DNA from: Rhodobacteraceae bacterium M382
Lineage (GTDB): Bacteria > Pseudomonadota > Alphaproteobacteria > Rhodobacterales > Rhodobacteraceae
Direction of reading: 5' to 3'
Length of the DNA stretch: 64,000 bases
Assembly: GCA_025141015.1 (NCBI GenBank)
Contig: CP081098.1
Location: 2,734,501 to 2,798,500, forward strand
Positions 54,363 to 63,075 of the stretch are shown here, in pieces; position 1 is the stretch's first letter; each line of letters starts with the position of its first letter. The notes under the pieces are model-generated. The model made no database searches. It saw only the letters and a list, made by a program, of their open reading frames with translations, and was not told the DNA's origin. The position numbers were made by a program, and so were the translations under genes.

Positions 54363-55666
54363 TTGTTCGGTTCCTTGTTATGGGTTCGCGCTTTCAGATA
54401 GTCGATCAGATCCTGACGATCGCGGGATCTGGCAATCACCTGCATCGGCATCTTGGACCCCGGGACAAAATGGTCCGGGCCCTGATGGAACAGCTGATCA
54501 ATTGTGGTTTCATCCCAGACGATTTTCGACCCCGACAAGGTTCTGGAATAGGAATAACCGGGCACGGTTCCGGCCTTGCGCCCCAACACGCCGAACAATG
54601 TCGGCCCCGCCTTGCGCGAATTGCTGGGCTCCAGCGCATGACAGATCGAACATTTTCGCATGAACTGACGCTCTCCATTGCTCATCTCTGCGGCGTCCCG
54701 CAGGAACGTTCGGTCCTGGCCCTGGGCCGGGTTCAGCTGGTCCATCAGCGCCACGGGCCATGCATAGATCACATCATCCAGCCCCCCGGCATAGACCAGC
54801 GCGCCATCGGGAGAAAACGCCAAGGCCCAGACCGGCCCTTGGCGGGTTGCGCGGAAATCGCCCCGGATCTTCCAGTCATCGGTGTTCACGGTCATGATGT
54901 AGCCATGCCCGTCCGCAACGGCCAACGCGGCGTTCTGCGGATCATGGGCCATGGCAAGGATCGGTTTCCGGTCCAGCGTAAAATCCGCGATGGCTTCGCC
55001 GCTGTGGGCATTCACGATCCGGGTGCCGCCATCCACCGCCCCATAGGCCAACCAATTGCCCGACGGGGACAGGATCAGCGTGTTGACGCCAAACCCGTGT
55101 CTCACCAGCGGAAATGGGGCGGATGGCTCTGACATGTCATACCGCAGGACCGCTCCCTTGGTCGTCGCGACATAGATCTGCGCCCCGTCAGGAGAGAACA
55201 CCACATCATTGATGCCCGCGTCAGGTGGGTAAAGTGCCTCTGGATCCCCCCCAGTCAACGACCACAAGCCGACCGATCCATCCCAGCTGGCCGTGGCGAT
55301 CAGCGACTGGTCAGGGGACACTGTGACCGCCATCACCTTGCCCTTGTGGCGCCCCAGCAGGTGGCTGGTCTTTCCGTCCCACAATCGCACGGCAAAATCA
55401 TCTCCCCCGGACACCAACCGCCCGTCGTCCAGAAACGCAACTGTGTTGACAGCCGCGTCATGTCCGTCGAGCCAGACCGGTTTTCGCCCGACCCACAGCC
55501 CCACCGAATTGTCAAAGCTGGCCGAAGCCACCTGCCCGTCCCGCGCCACGTCCAGTCCCTTGATTGGGCCACCATGCCCCTTGAGAGTTGTAAAGTCCTG
55601 GGCCGCCAGCAGGCCTGGCGCAATCATCAAGGTGACAAGAGATATCAGACCCAGACCAAACCGCAT
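54359..55666 (-). CDS. WD40 propeller fused to monohaem cytochrome c
   Basis: Exported protein of 435 residues with a Sec signal (cleaved after LAA, about 22). Seven WD40-like repeats (GH...-D-x-S-V-G-L-W type) fill residues 25-310. A C-terminal class I cytochrome c has haem site CSICH (near 340), and Met in GSKMPM is the axial ligand. It starts 3 bases after the formate dehydrogenase gamma gene. It could pass electrons between the dehydrogenase and periplasmic cytochromes, or scaffold them (inference). Confidence 0.82.
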   Translation of the reverse strand: MRFGLGLISLVTLMIAPGLLAAQDFTTLKGHGGPIKGLDVARDGQVASASFDNSVGLWVGRKPVWLDGHDAAVNTVAFLDDGRLVSGGDDFAVRLWDGKTSHLLGRHKGKVMAVTVSPDQSLIATASWDGSVGLWSLTGGDPEALYPPDAGINDVVFSPDGAQIYVATTKGAVLRYDMSEPSAPFPLVRHGFGVNTLILSPSGNWLAYGAVDGGTRIVNAHSGEAIADFTLDRKPILAMAHDPQNAALAVADGHGYIMTVNTDDWKIRGDFRATRQGPVWALAFSPDGALVYAGGLDDVIYAWPVALMDQLNPAQGQDRTFLRDAAEMSNGERQFMRKCSICHALEPSNSRKAGPTLFGVLGRKAGTVPGYSYSRTLSGSKIVWDETTIDQLFHQGPDHFVPGSKMPMQVIARSRDRQDLIDYLKARTHNKEPNK

Positions 55667-55669
55667 CGG

Positions 55670-56869
55670 TTATTCCGCCGGAGCGGTCTCGCTGGTGTTG
55701 GTCGTGTCCTTGGCACCGGTTTCCTTCATCTCGGCCAGCCAGATCGAATGATGCTGTTCGGCCCAGGCTTCGTCCACCTCACCACTGCCCATGGCGTCAT
55801 AGGCACCTTCCATCCCGACCGAACCGATATAGATATGGGCCAGAATGATGGCCATCAGCACGAACGCCATGATGGCGTGCCATCCTTGGGCATATTGCAT
55901 CTCTTCTTGCGGTGACAGTTGCGTCGGCAGCTCTCCGAGCACCGGCAAGGATGTGACCCCCATTCCGTTCAAGGCTGAAAACGTCTTGGCAAACAGCGGC
56001 AATTCGTAGGGGAACAACAAAGAGACCCCCGAAACGGCAATAGAGCCGCCAAAAAGGATCACCGACCAGAAGATCAGCTTTTGCCCGGCATTGAACTTTT
56101 TCGCCGGAGGATGGCTGTTTCCAATGATCCCGCCGAACTGGCGCAGCCATGTGATGTCTGACCGGCTGGGAATATTGTGCACCACCCACATAACAAAGAT
56201 CATGACCAGCCCCAGAATAAAGGCCCAGGCCACATTGTTGTGCACCCATTTGGACGCAATCAGCAGCGTTGCGTTAAATTCCTTGCCCATTAAGGGCGCA
56301 ATGAGGGTTCGGCCAAACAGGGTAAACAGCCCTGTCACTCCCAACAGGATGAACGATCCCGCCAACAGCCAATGCCCAAACCGTTCAATGGTCTTGAACC
56401 GGGTCACAGTTCGCCCGGTCGTGTCTCCATCAATCCTGATCCGACCACGCAACAGGAAAAACAGGGCCAACGCGCCAAGCGTGCCGATCAACAGCCAGGC
56501 CCCGACCCGGCTCAGCTGACCGCTACGCCAACTCAGCCAACGCATGCCTCCATCCTGCATCAGGACAGTGGCGACCGTGCCCCCGGCGGACACATTGGTC
56601 TCTGCCGACCCATAGCGCACGGCGCGCCAGATTTCGGGATCCGAAAGACCGCCCAACGTGCCCAGTTGCGGAACCGGAGCCTGTGCCCGGGACGGATCTC
56701 CAGTATTCTCACGGCGGAAACCGTCATCAACAGTCTCGCCGCGTTGACGCGCCAAAATATCTTCAAGAGTTTGAGCGCCACCCGTGGCGCTGCGATCGGG
56801 GGTTTCCTGCGACAGTGCTGGCAGGCCAAGCAGGATCGAAAGGGCGAGTGCGAGTGCCACGCGAAGCAT
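55670..56869 (-). CDS. fdhC: Formate dehydrogenase gamma subunit, cytochrome b556
   Basis: Membrane di-haem b subunit taking electrons from the Fe-S subunit to quinone. The 399 residues include a Sec signal, a periplasmic N-terminal extension, and about five helices. Haem-ligand histidines sit in IERFGHWLLAGSF, WVHNNVAW and the HAIMAF/AHIYIG pair. The N-terminal extension is longer than E. coli FdnI and common in alphaproteobacterial FDH. It follows fdhB after 90 bases with a hairpin. The symbol could also be fdoI-like. Confidence 0.88.
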   Translation of the reverse strand: MLRVALALALSILLGLPALSQETPDRSATGGAQTLEDILARQRGETVDDGFRRENTGDPSRAQAPVPQLGTLGGLSDPEIWRAVRYGSAETNVSAGGTVATVLMQDGGMRWLSWRSGQLSRVGAWLLIGTLGALALFFLLRGRIRIDGDTTGRTVTRFKTIERFGHWLLAGSFILLGVTGLFTLFGRTLIAPLMGKEFNATLLIASKWVHNNVAWAFILGLVMIFVMWVVHNIPSRSDITWLRQFGGIIGNSHPPAKKFNAGQKLIFWSVILFGGSIAVSGVSLLFPYELPLFAKTFSALNGMGVTSLPVLGELPTQLSPQEEMQYAQGWHAIMAFVLMAIILAHIYIGSVGMEGAYDAMGSGEVDEAWAEQHHSIWLAEMKETGAKDTTNTSETAPAE

Positions 56870-56911
56870 GGGCCCACCTCCAATTCTAATTCAGATCATC
56901 AGGGGTCTACT

Positions 56912-56934
56912 GGTGGCCCGAAAACCGGGCCACC
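56912..56934 (-). promoter_or_regulatory. Hairpin between fdhB and gamma-subunit genes
   Basis: GGTGGCCCG/CGGGCCACC perfect 9-bp stem with a 5-base loop, no U-tract on the minus strand. A likely mRNA processing or stability element in the fdh operon. Confidence 0.45.
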
Positions 56935-56959
56935 GCGTGATGTACAGTGTCAGAGACGG

Positions 56960-57553
56960 TCAGCCGCCCTTCTGATCATAGGCGGTGCCCCATCCCCAGG
57001 CACCCGAGCCAAAGCCACGGGCAACCACGCGTTCGCGGTAGATGGCGGACACAACGTCGCCATCCCCGGCCAACAGCGCCTTGGTCGAACACATCTCGGC
57101 GCAAATCGGCAACTTGCCTTCCGCGATCCGGTTGCGTCCATATTTGGCGAACTCGGCGGTCGAATGGGTTTCTTCGGGGCCACCGGCACAGAAGGTGCAT
57201 TTGTCCATCTTGCCACGGCTGCCAAAATTGCCCGCCTGCGGATATTGCGGCGCGCCAAACGGGCACGCATAGAAACAATAGCCACAGCCGATACACAGGT
57301 CCTTGGAGTGCAGGACGACGCCTTCTTCGTTCTGATAGAAGCAGTCGACCGGACACACCGCCATACAGGGCGCATCGGAACAATGCATACAGGCCACCGA
57401 CAGCGAACGTTCGCCCGGTTTGCCGTCGTTCAGGGTCACCACGCGACGGCGGTTGATGCCCCACGGCACTTCGTGCTCGTTCTTGCAGGCCGTGACGCAG
57501 GCGTTGCATTCAATGCAGCGTTCGGCGTCACAGAGGAACTTGGATCTTGCCAT
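56960..57553 (-). CDS. fdhB: Formate dehydrogenase beta subunit, 4x[4Fe-4S]
   Basis: Ferredoxin-like subunit of 197 residues. Four Cys groups: CIECNAC, CMHCSDAPC, CIGCGYCFYAC and CTFC plus a later Cys. It is shorter than E. coli FdnH and lacks its C-terminal membrane helix, so the gamma subunit must provide the anchor. It starts 12 bases after fdhA. Confidence 0.92.
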   Translation of the reverse strand: MARSKFLCDAERCIECNACVTACKNEHEVPWGINRRRVVTLNDGKPGERSLSVACMHCSDAPCMAVCPVDCFYQNEEGVVLHSKDLCIGCGYCFYACPFGAPQYPQAGNFGSRGKMDKCTFCAGGPEETHSTAEFAKYGRNRIAEGKLPICAEMCSTKALLAGDGDVVSAIYRERVVARGFGSGAWGWGTAYDQKGG

Positions 57554-57565
57554 TTCTCTTTCTCC

Positions 57566-60460
57566 TTATGCTGCTGAGATCTTGCAGAGGGTCGTCTTGG
57601 ACTCCTGCATCTGGGTGACAGAGTCATAACCATAGGTCTGGGCGGTGTTCGAAGATTCCCCCAACACATATGGATCTGCACCGGACGGGTATTTGTCCCG
57701 TAGATCCTTGCCCTGGAAATGGCCGCCAAAGTGGAACGGCATAAAGGCCACGCCTTCGCCGACCCGTTCGGTCACCATCGCCATGACTTTGACCTTGCCG
57801 CCTTCGGGCCCTTCGACCCAGACCTGTGCGCCGTCCCGCAATCCCAGATTATTGGCGTCCCGCGGATTGATTTCGACAAACATGTCCTGTTGCAATTCGG
57901 CCAGCCACGGGTTCGAACGGCTCTCCTCGCCGCCACCCTCGTATTCGACCAGACGGCCGGAGGTGAGAATGATCGGGTAATCCTTGGAGAAATCGTTCTT
58001 CTGGATCGAGGCATACATGGTCGGCAGACGATAGAACTTGCGGTCCTCGTATGTCGGGTAATCCTCAACCAGATCACGACGCGGCGTGTACAATGGTTCG
58101 CGATGCAGCGGCACCGGATCCGGGAAGGTCCACACCACGGCCCGGGCTTTGGCATTGCCGAAGGGCGCGCATTCGTGCTGAATCGCCACCCGTTGGATGC
58201 CGCCGGACAGGTCGGTTTTCCAGTTGGTCTTGGGACCCGCCACCGCGTCGATCGACGCGCGTTCTGCGTCGGTCAGGTCGCTGTCCCACCCCAGATCCAT
58301 CAGCATCTGCATGGTGAATTCGGGATAACCATCCTGAATGTCCGAATTCGCGGAATAGACGCCTTCGGCCAAAAGGTTGTCCCCATCCCGTTCCACACCA
58401 AATCGGGCGCGGAAGGTCAGGCCACCTTCGGACACGGGTTTGGACATGTCATAGAGGTTCGGCGTTCCGGGATGTCCCATTTCAGCCGTGCCCCAGCAAG
58501 GCCATGGCAAGCCGTAATAATCCCCATCTGCGGGACCACCAATGGCCTGCAAGGTCGTGCGATCAAAGGTATGCTGGTTCGCCATATGCAGTTTCAGCCG
58601 CTCCGGCGATTGCCCGGTATAACCGATGGTCCACAATCCTTTGTTGAATTCGCGGGTTACGCTCTCAACATTGGGGGTGTTTTCATCCTCCATCTCGATA
58701 TTGCGGAAGAACCGGTCCGCCCAGCCGAACTTGTTGGCGAACAGCCCCATGATCTCGTGGTCGGTTTTGGATTCAAACAACGGATCCACGACCTTGTCGC
58801 GCCACTGGAACGACCGGTTTGATGCCGTGACAGACCCCCGAGTTTCGAACTGGGTACAGGCCGGCAGCAGATAGCAGCCATCCGTGCGATCATGCAAAAC
58901 GGCGGAAACGGTGGGATACGGGTCAACCACGACCAGCATGTCCAATTTTTCCATCGCGGTCTTCATCTCTGGCCCGCGCGTTTGCGAGTTCGGCGCGTGT
59001 CCCCAAAGAACCATGGCCCGCACGTTGTTGGGCTGATCCATGTTGTCCTTTTCTTCCAGAACACCATCAATCCAGCGCGACACCGGGATACCGGTCAGAT
59101 TCTGCAGGCTCTTGTCCTTGCCGTCCTTGTCGACAATCTTGTCGAACTGACCGGCCAGCCATTCGGGGTCTTCCTCCCAGACGCGCGCCCAATGGGCCCA
59201 GGCTCCCTTGGACAGGCCATAATACCCTGGCAGGGTGTGGGACAGAACGCCCAGGTCAGTTGCGCCCTGCACATTGTCATGGCCGCGGAAGATGTTGGTA
59301 CCACCACCGCTGGCACCCATGTTGCCCAGAGCAAGCTGCAGGATGCAATAAGCGCGGGTGTTGTTGTTGCCATTGGTGTGCTGGGTCCCGCCCATACACC
59401 AGATCACGGTTCCGGGTCGGTTGTTGGCCATTGTGCGGGCCACACGTTTCAGCTGGGATCCGGGTGTGCCGGTGACACGTTCGACCTCTTCGGGAGTCCA
59501 TTTGCGGACCTCCTCGCGGATCTGATCCATCCCCCATACGCGCGTACGGATGAACTCTTTGTCCTCCCAGCCGTTTTCGAAGATATGATAGAGAATCCCC
59601 CAGACCAGCGCCACATCCGAACCCGGACGGAACCGTACGTATTCGTCGGCATGGGCCGCCGTGCGGGTGAACCGAGGGTCACACACGATCAAGGGCGCGT
59701 TGTTCTGTTCCTTGGCCTTGAGCACATGCAACAGCGAAACGGGGTGCGCTTCGGCCGGGTTGCCGCCAATGATGAAAATGGCCTTGGAGTTGTGGATGTC
59801 ATTGTACGAATTGGTCATCGCACCATAGCCCCAGGTGTTCGCAACACCGGCAACTGTGGTCGAATGACAGATCCGGGCCTGGTGATCCACGTTGTTCGTG
59901 CCCCAATAGGCAGCGAATTTGCGGAACAGATAGGCCTGTTCGTTGTTGTGTTTGGCCGAACCCAGCCAATAGACGCTGTCAGGTCCGCTTTCGTCGCGGA
60001 TCTGCATCATGCCGTCGCCGATCTCGTTGATCGCCTGTTCCCAGCTGATGCGCTTCCATTCCCCGCCTTCTTTCTTCATCGGGTATTTCAGGCGGCGTTC
60101 GCCATGGGCGTGCTCGCGTACCGAGGCCCCTTTGGCGCAATGAGCCCCCAGATTGAACGGGCTGTCCCAGCCGGGCTCTTGCCCGATCCAGACACCGTTT
60201 TGCACTTCGGCCACGACAGTACAGCCAACCGAACAATGGGTGCAGACCGATTTAATCGCTTCGACGGCCCCGGCAGCAGCGGATGCTGCGTTGGCCTGTG
60301 TCACCGTTCCACCGGTGGCGCTGATCGCGGCCAGGCCCCCAATGGCCAGTCCGCTGCCACGCAAAAACGCGCGGCGGTCGACGGATTTTTCCGCAACCTC
60401 AGACAGGATACTTGTCCGCTGGGGGCGTCTCGCAACCCCGTTGGTCTTTTTCCTAAGCAT
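57566..60460 (-). CDS. fdhA: Formate dehydrogenase alpha subunit, Mo/W-bis-MGD
   Basis: Periplasmic catalytic subunit oxidising formate to CO2. The 964 residues start with a Tat signal (DRRAFLRGSG, 28-37). The [4Fe-4S] site is Cys73-x2-Cys76-x3-Cys80 with Cys108. The catalytic pair is Cys198-His199 (HQARICH); Cys replaces the selenocysteine of E. coli FdnG, so no SECIS is needed. GGNPAEAHP and the C-terminal molydopterin-binding domain are present. It sits in the operon Fe-S maturation - TorD - Tat - alpha - beta - gamma. Confidence 0.95.
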   Translation of the reverse strand: MLRKKTNGVARRPQRTSILSEVAEKSVDRRAFLRGSGLAIGGLAAISATGGTVTQANAASAAAGAVEAIKSVCTHCSVGCTVVAEVQNGVWIGQEPGWDSPFNLGAHCAKGASVREHAHGERRLKYPMKKEGGEWKRISWEQAINEIGDGMMQIRDESGPDSVYWLGSAKHNNEQAYLFRKFAAYWGTNNVDHQARICHSTTVAGVANTWGYGAMTNSYNDIHNSKAIFIIGGNPAEAHPVSLLHVLKAKEQNNAPLIVCDPRFTRTAAHADEYVRFRPGSDVALVWGILYHIFENGWEDKEFIRTRVWGMDQIREEVRKWTPEEVERVTGTPGSQLKRVARTMANNRPGTVIWCMGGTQHTNGNNNTRAYCILQLALGNMGASGGGTNIFRGHDNVQGATDLGVLSHTLPGYYGLSKGAWAHWARVWEEDPEWLAGQFDKIVDKDGKDKSLQNLTGIPVSRWIDGVLEEKDNMDQPNNVRAMVLWGHAPNSQTRGPEMKTAMEKLDMLVVVDPYPTVSAVLHDRTDGCYLLPACTQFETRGSVTASNRSFQWRDKVVDPLFESKTDHEIMGLFANKFGWADRFFRNIEMEDENTPNVESVTREFNKGLWTIGYTGQSPERLKLHMANQHTFDRTTLQAIGGPADGDYYGLPWPCWGTAEMGHPGTPNLYDMSKPVSEGGLTFRARFGVERDGDNLLAEGVYSANSDIQDGYPEFTMQMLMDLGWDSDLTDAERASIDAVAGPKTNWKTDLSGGIQRVAIQHECAPFGNAKARAVVWTFPDPVPLHREPLYTPRRDLVEDYPTYEDRKFYRLPTMYASIQKNDFSKDYPIILTSGRLVEYEGGGEESRSNPWLAELQQDMFVEINPRDANNLGLRDGAQVWVEGPEGGKVKVMAMVTERVGEGVAFMPFHFGGHFQGKDLRDKYPSGADPYVLGESSNTAQTYGYDSVTQMQESKTTLCKISAA

Positions 60461-60567
60461 ATTTTCCTCCCTCGCAGCCCAAGTGTGGGCCTGGCTAGGT
60501 TAACGAAAACCGCAGGCAGTCGGGCGTCACGCAACCAGTCGCCTTTGGTCAAATGACAATGTCCGCT

Positions 60568-60759
60568 TCAGAAGCGGGCGCTGTCGTAATAGGCGCGGGT
60601 ATGCGCTGTATCCTGCATCTTTTCCGATGACAGGTCGGGGTCTGCGGCCTCGGCCGTCGTTCCCGTCGTCGCAACCGCGACGGCGGCAACCGGCGCTGTG
60701 GTCGCAGCCAGTTTCAGAAAATCGCGGCGGCTTTGCGCCTCCTCGTTTTTCTTTGCCAT
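60568..60759 (-). CDS. Formate dehydrogenase region small Tat protein
   Basis: Protein of 63 residues, almost all a twin-arginine signal (SRRDFLKLAA, 10-19) with a short tail ending YYDSARF. It matches the TIGR02811 group found beside formate dehydrogenase genes. Role unknown; possibly an export partner for FdhA. Confidence 0.88.
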   Translation of the reverse strand: MAKKNEEAQSRRDFLKLAATTAPVAAVAVATTGTTAEAADPDLSSEKMQDTAHTRAYYDSARF

Positions 60760-60810
60760 GTGAGAGTCCTCCCCTCTGGTTACAGGCGGTTTCCCGCCTC
60801 TTCATGCGGA

Positions 60811-61455
60811 TTACTCCGCGCTCATCCGGAAGCCTTCAGTCTCGATCTCCAGGAACGCACGTCCAACGCTGCCGACGGCCGCGTAAAAGACCGAGTTCTG
60901 CGCCGCTTCCAAATCTGAAAAGAAATGCCCCGCCCAGGGCGCGACATGACGGTTAAAGAAGACCTTTTGGTCTGCCATGTCCGACACGGTACCAAACCGA
61001 CCGACAATCAGCGCACCCATCATTTCCATGAGCGACGCGATATTGTCTTCGGGTTCATAGACATTCTCTGCGCGCGACATGCCGCGCACCATCATGTCAC
61101 GACGCAAGGCCGCCAGTGGTTTTTCGTTCAGGAACCCGGTGAGGTAATAGCTGGCATAGGGCAACAATTCGCCCCGTCCCAATCCAATGAACAGCTTGTT
61201 GAACTCACTGTTGACCTGTTTGGGTTTGCTCAACTGGGCGATCTTGGCCAGCGTATTTATCGCCCCCCCCAACGGGCTGTCATCCCCGCTCAGACCCGCG
61301 CTTTGGGCCAACAGCATTTCATCCGGAGGACCAGCCAGCAGCAACCCCAGGAAATTGTACAGATCCGCCCGCAGGCGATCTTCGGGTTGCACGTCGGCGG
61401 GCTGTTGCGCCGGGATCTGTTCTGCTGATGCAGACATCTGGGTCTCCTTGCTCAT
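60811..61455 (-). CDS. TorD/DmsD-type chaperone for formate dehydrogenase
   Basis: All-helical cytoplasmic chaperone of 214 residues that binds the Tat signal and apo-enzyme until the cofactor is loaded. The conserved E-x-x-Y/F-x-x-L-F region (SEFNKLFIGLGRGELLPYASYYLTG) and the EPEDNIASLMEMM motif are diagnostic. Its ATG overlaps the DUF3306 stop (ATGA). Confidence 0.9.
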   Translation of the reverse strand: MSKETQMSASAEQIPAQQPADVQPEDRLRADLYNFLGLLLAGPPDEMLLAQSAGLSGDDSPLGGAINTLAKIAQLSKPKQVNSEFNKLFIGLGRGELLPYASYYLTGFLNEKPLAALRRDMMVRGMSRAENVYEPEDNIASLMEMMGALIVGRFGTVSDMADQKVFFNRHVAPWAGHFFSDLEAAQNSVFYAAVGSVGRAFLEIETEGFRMSAE

Positions 61456-62168
61456 ATGTCTTGCCCGTCATCTTTGAAAGAAAACCGCATACGCCGGGGC
61501 AACATTGGCGCGGCCTCCGTGTCGACGGCAGTCGCAACAGCAGGCGGGGACGCCATAACTGGGACAACAAGGGCAGCGTGCGGGTCTATCTCGGGTGCAT
61601 CCCGGTCCTGGGTCTGGTCCAAGGGAAGGGTCGCCGGCCCGGCCACGGATGCGAGGTCCGATTGGATCTCTTCCTGGTTCTCGTCGCCGATGTCTTCCTG
61701 GATCTCTTCGTCGCTGTCTGTGTCTTGCGCCGGTTGGTCATGGGCGGCTTCTGCAGCCTCTTCCTGTGCCTGACGGACCAATTCATCGACATGGGCCTTC
61801 ATGCCCTTGCCAACCTGATAGGCCGTCTGGATGATCTCTGGCACCATGGCAGCGTCGGTAAAATCCTCGCCGTAATCGACCAGCCCATCAACATTAGCCA
61901 ATACCGGGTTCGTCATCCACAACCGGCGCAGGGCACGTTTGCGCAGATAGCCCGGAACCTTGTCAGTCAGGAAAACCTTGAAATCATCGCCTGCACCCAG
62001 TGTGTCGGGATCCGGCAACCCCAGGTCCTGCAGAACGTCTGCTTCGGGGCGAGCGGCCAATTCGGCGTCGCGCTCGGCGGTCTCTGCTTCGATCAATGCC
62101 CGCTCCGAAGCCTGTGCTTCGGCGGCGACGGCGGCCCGGCGGCGGGACCAGAAATCATCGCGCGTCAT
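61452..62168 (-). CDS. DUF3306 protein of fdh operon
   Basis: Protein of 238 residues: a conserved N-terminal part (to about residue 125, including DDFWSRRRAAV and the YLRKRALRRLW helix) and a low-complexity acidic C-terminus. DUF3306 genes accompany periplasmic FDH operons; biochemical role unknown, probably maturation. Overlaps the DUF3305 gene and the TorD gene by 4 bases each. Confidence 0.85.
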   Translation of the reverse strand: MTRDDFWSRRRAAVAAEAQASERALIEAETAERDAELAARPEADVLQDLGLPDPDTLGAGDDFKVFLTDKVPGYLRKRALRRLWMTNPVLANVDGLVDYGEDFTDAAMVPEIIQTAYQVGKGMKAHVDELVRQAQEEAAEAAHDQPAQDTDSDEEIQEDIGDENQEEIQSDLASVAGPATLPLDQTQDRDAPEIDPHAALVVPVMASPPAVATAVDTEAAPMLPRRMRFSFKDDGQDI

Positions 62169-62704
62169 TGCAAGCGCTCCTTCTTGGCCGATACGGGCGA
62201 CCGATAGACATCTACCAGCTGCTTGATCCGGGGGTCCCCCACCCCGTCCTCGACGCGGGTGACGTCCTTCTTGTCACGTTTGCGTTTCTTGAAGACCTCT
62301 TCGGTGTGGTATCTGGTCACAAAATCGCGCACCCACGCTTTTACCACCTCCGGCATCACGATCTTTTCCACGACGTCCTCGCCGCTGTCGCAATAGTCCT
62401 GCGCCTCATAGGGCGACGCGGTGACCAGAACCACATCAAAGGGGCGCTGGTCGTCCTCGGTCGCGCGCATCACCACATAAAGACAGGGCAATTGCGCGTG
62501 CAGCCCGTGCAGATAGGATTCGGTGTCCGCCCCATGCAGTTCCATGGTGTGTGTCGCTGCATGAAATTCGCTGACATCGCCATCCTGGCGCAACAGGACC
62601 CAATCCGCCGACCCGGCCCCCGGCAGCGCTGCAACCGCCCGCCACGACCAGCGCGCCCACTGGGTCACCCCCGGGCTACGCCGTAACACGACACCGATTT
62701 GCAT
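62165..62704 (-). CDS. DUF3305 protein of fdh operon
   Basis: Protein of 179 residues opening IGVVLRRSPGVTQWARWSWR, the DUF3305 signature. ATG 62704 agrees with family starts although no good ribosome site is seen; an open frame extends upstream to 62860 but lacks family similarity. Unknown role in formate dehydrogenase maturation. First gene of the operon. Confidence 0.82.
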   Translation of the reverse strand: MQIGVVLRRSPGVTQWARWSWRAVAALPGAGSADWVLLRQDGDVSEFHAATHTMELHGADTESYLHGLHAQLPCLYVVMRATEDDQRPFDVVLVTASPYEAQDYCDSGEDVVEKIVMPEVVKAWVRDFVTRYHTEEVFKKRKRDKKDVTRVEDGVGDPRIKQLVDVYRSPVSAKKERLQ

Positions 62705-63075
62705 AGTTTCATATTTTTCAGGGTGGCGGATCACACGCAGCGGAGCCTTTGTTGTTTGCCTTAAAAAAGTGCCCCAACCCACGGCATCGACCAAGCCTGA
62801 TCTCGCTCTCCAGTCAGCTAAGCCAGCTTTGCGGACAATTTGGGCAACCCAGAATACCACTGCATACCCGCAGGGACTAAATGTCTAATCCGACTAAAAG
62901 AATTGGGTAATTCCACACACCAACGATGGACCCGAATCAGCCCGATGATTCGCCATGCCCAACACAGGTTCCGTTCCAAAAACGCGGTTTACGGCTCATC
63001 AGAATCATGCCTAGTTTGAAGTCGAACCGGGAATGATCCCGGGTCCGGAAACACAGAAATCCACGCGAGGTAATG
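62705..63075. other. Divergent promoter region of fdh operon, 371 bp
   Basis: Between DUF3305 and the Fe-S protein gene. It must hold both promoters. I found no FNR/NNR-type site, no clear sigma-54 -24/-12 pair and no strong hairpin apart from a weak GGGA/TCCC repeat near 63031. Confidence 0.5.

Noticed and set aside
62705-62860. 52-residue in-frame extension of the DUF3305 gene
   Set aside because: DUF3305 homology begins at the Met at 62704; the extension would consume much of the promoter region.
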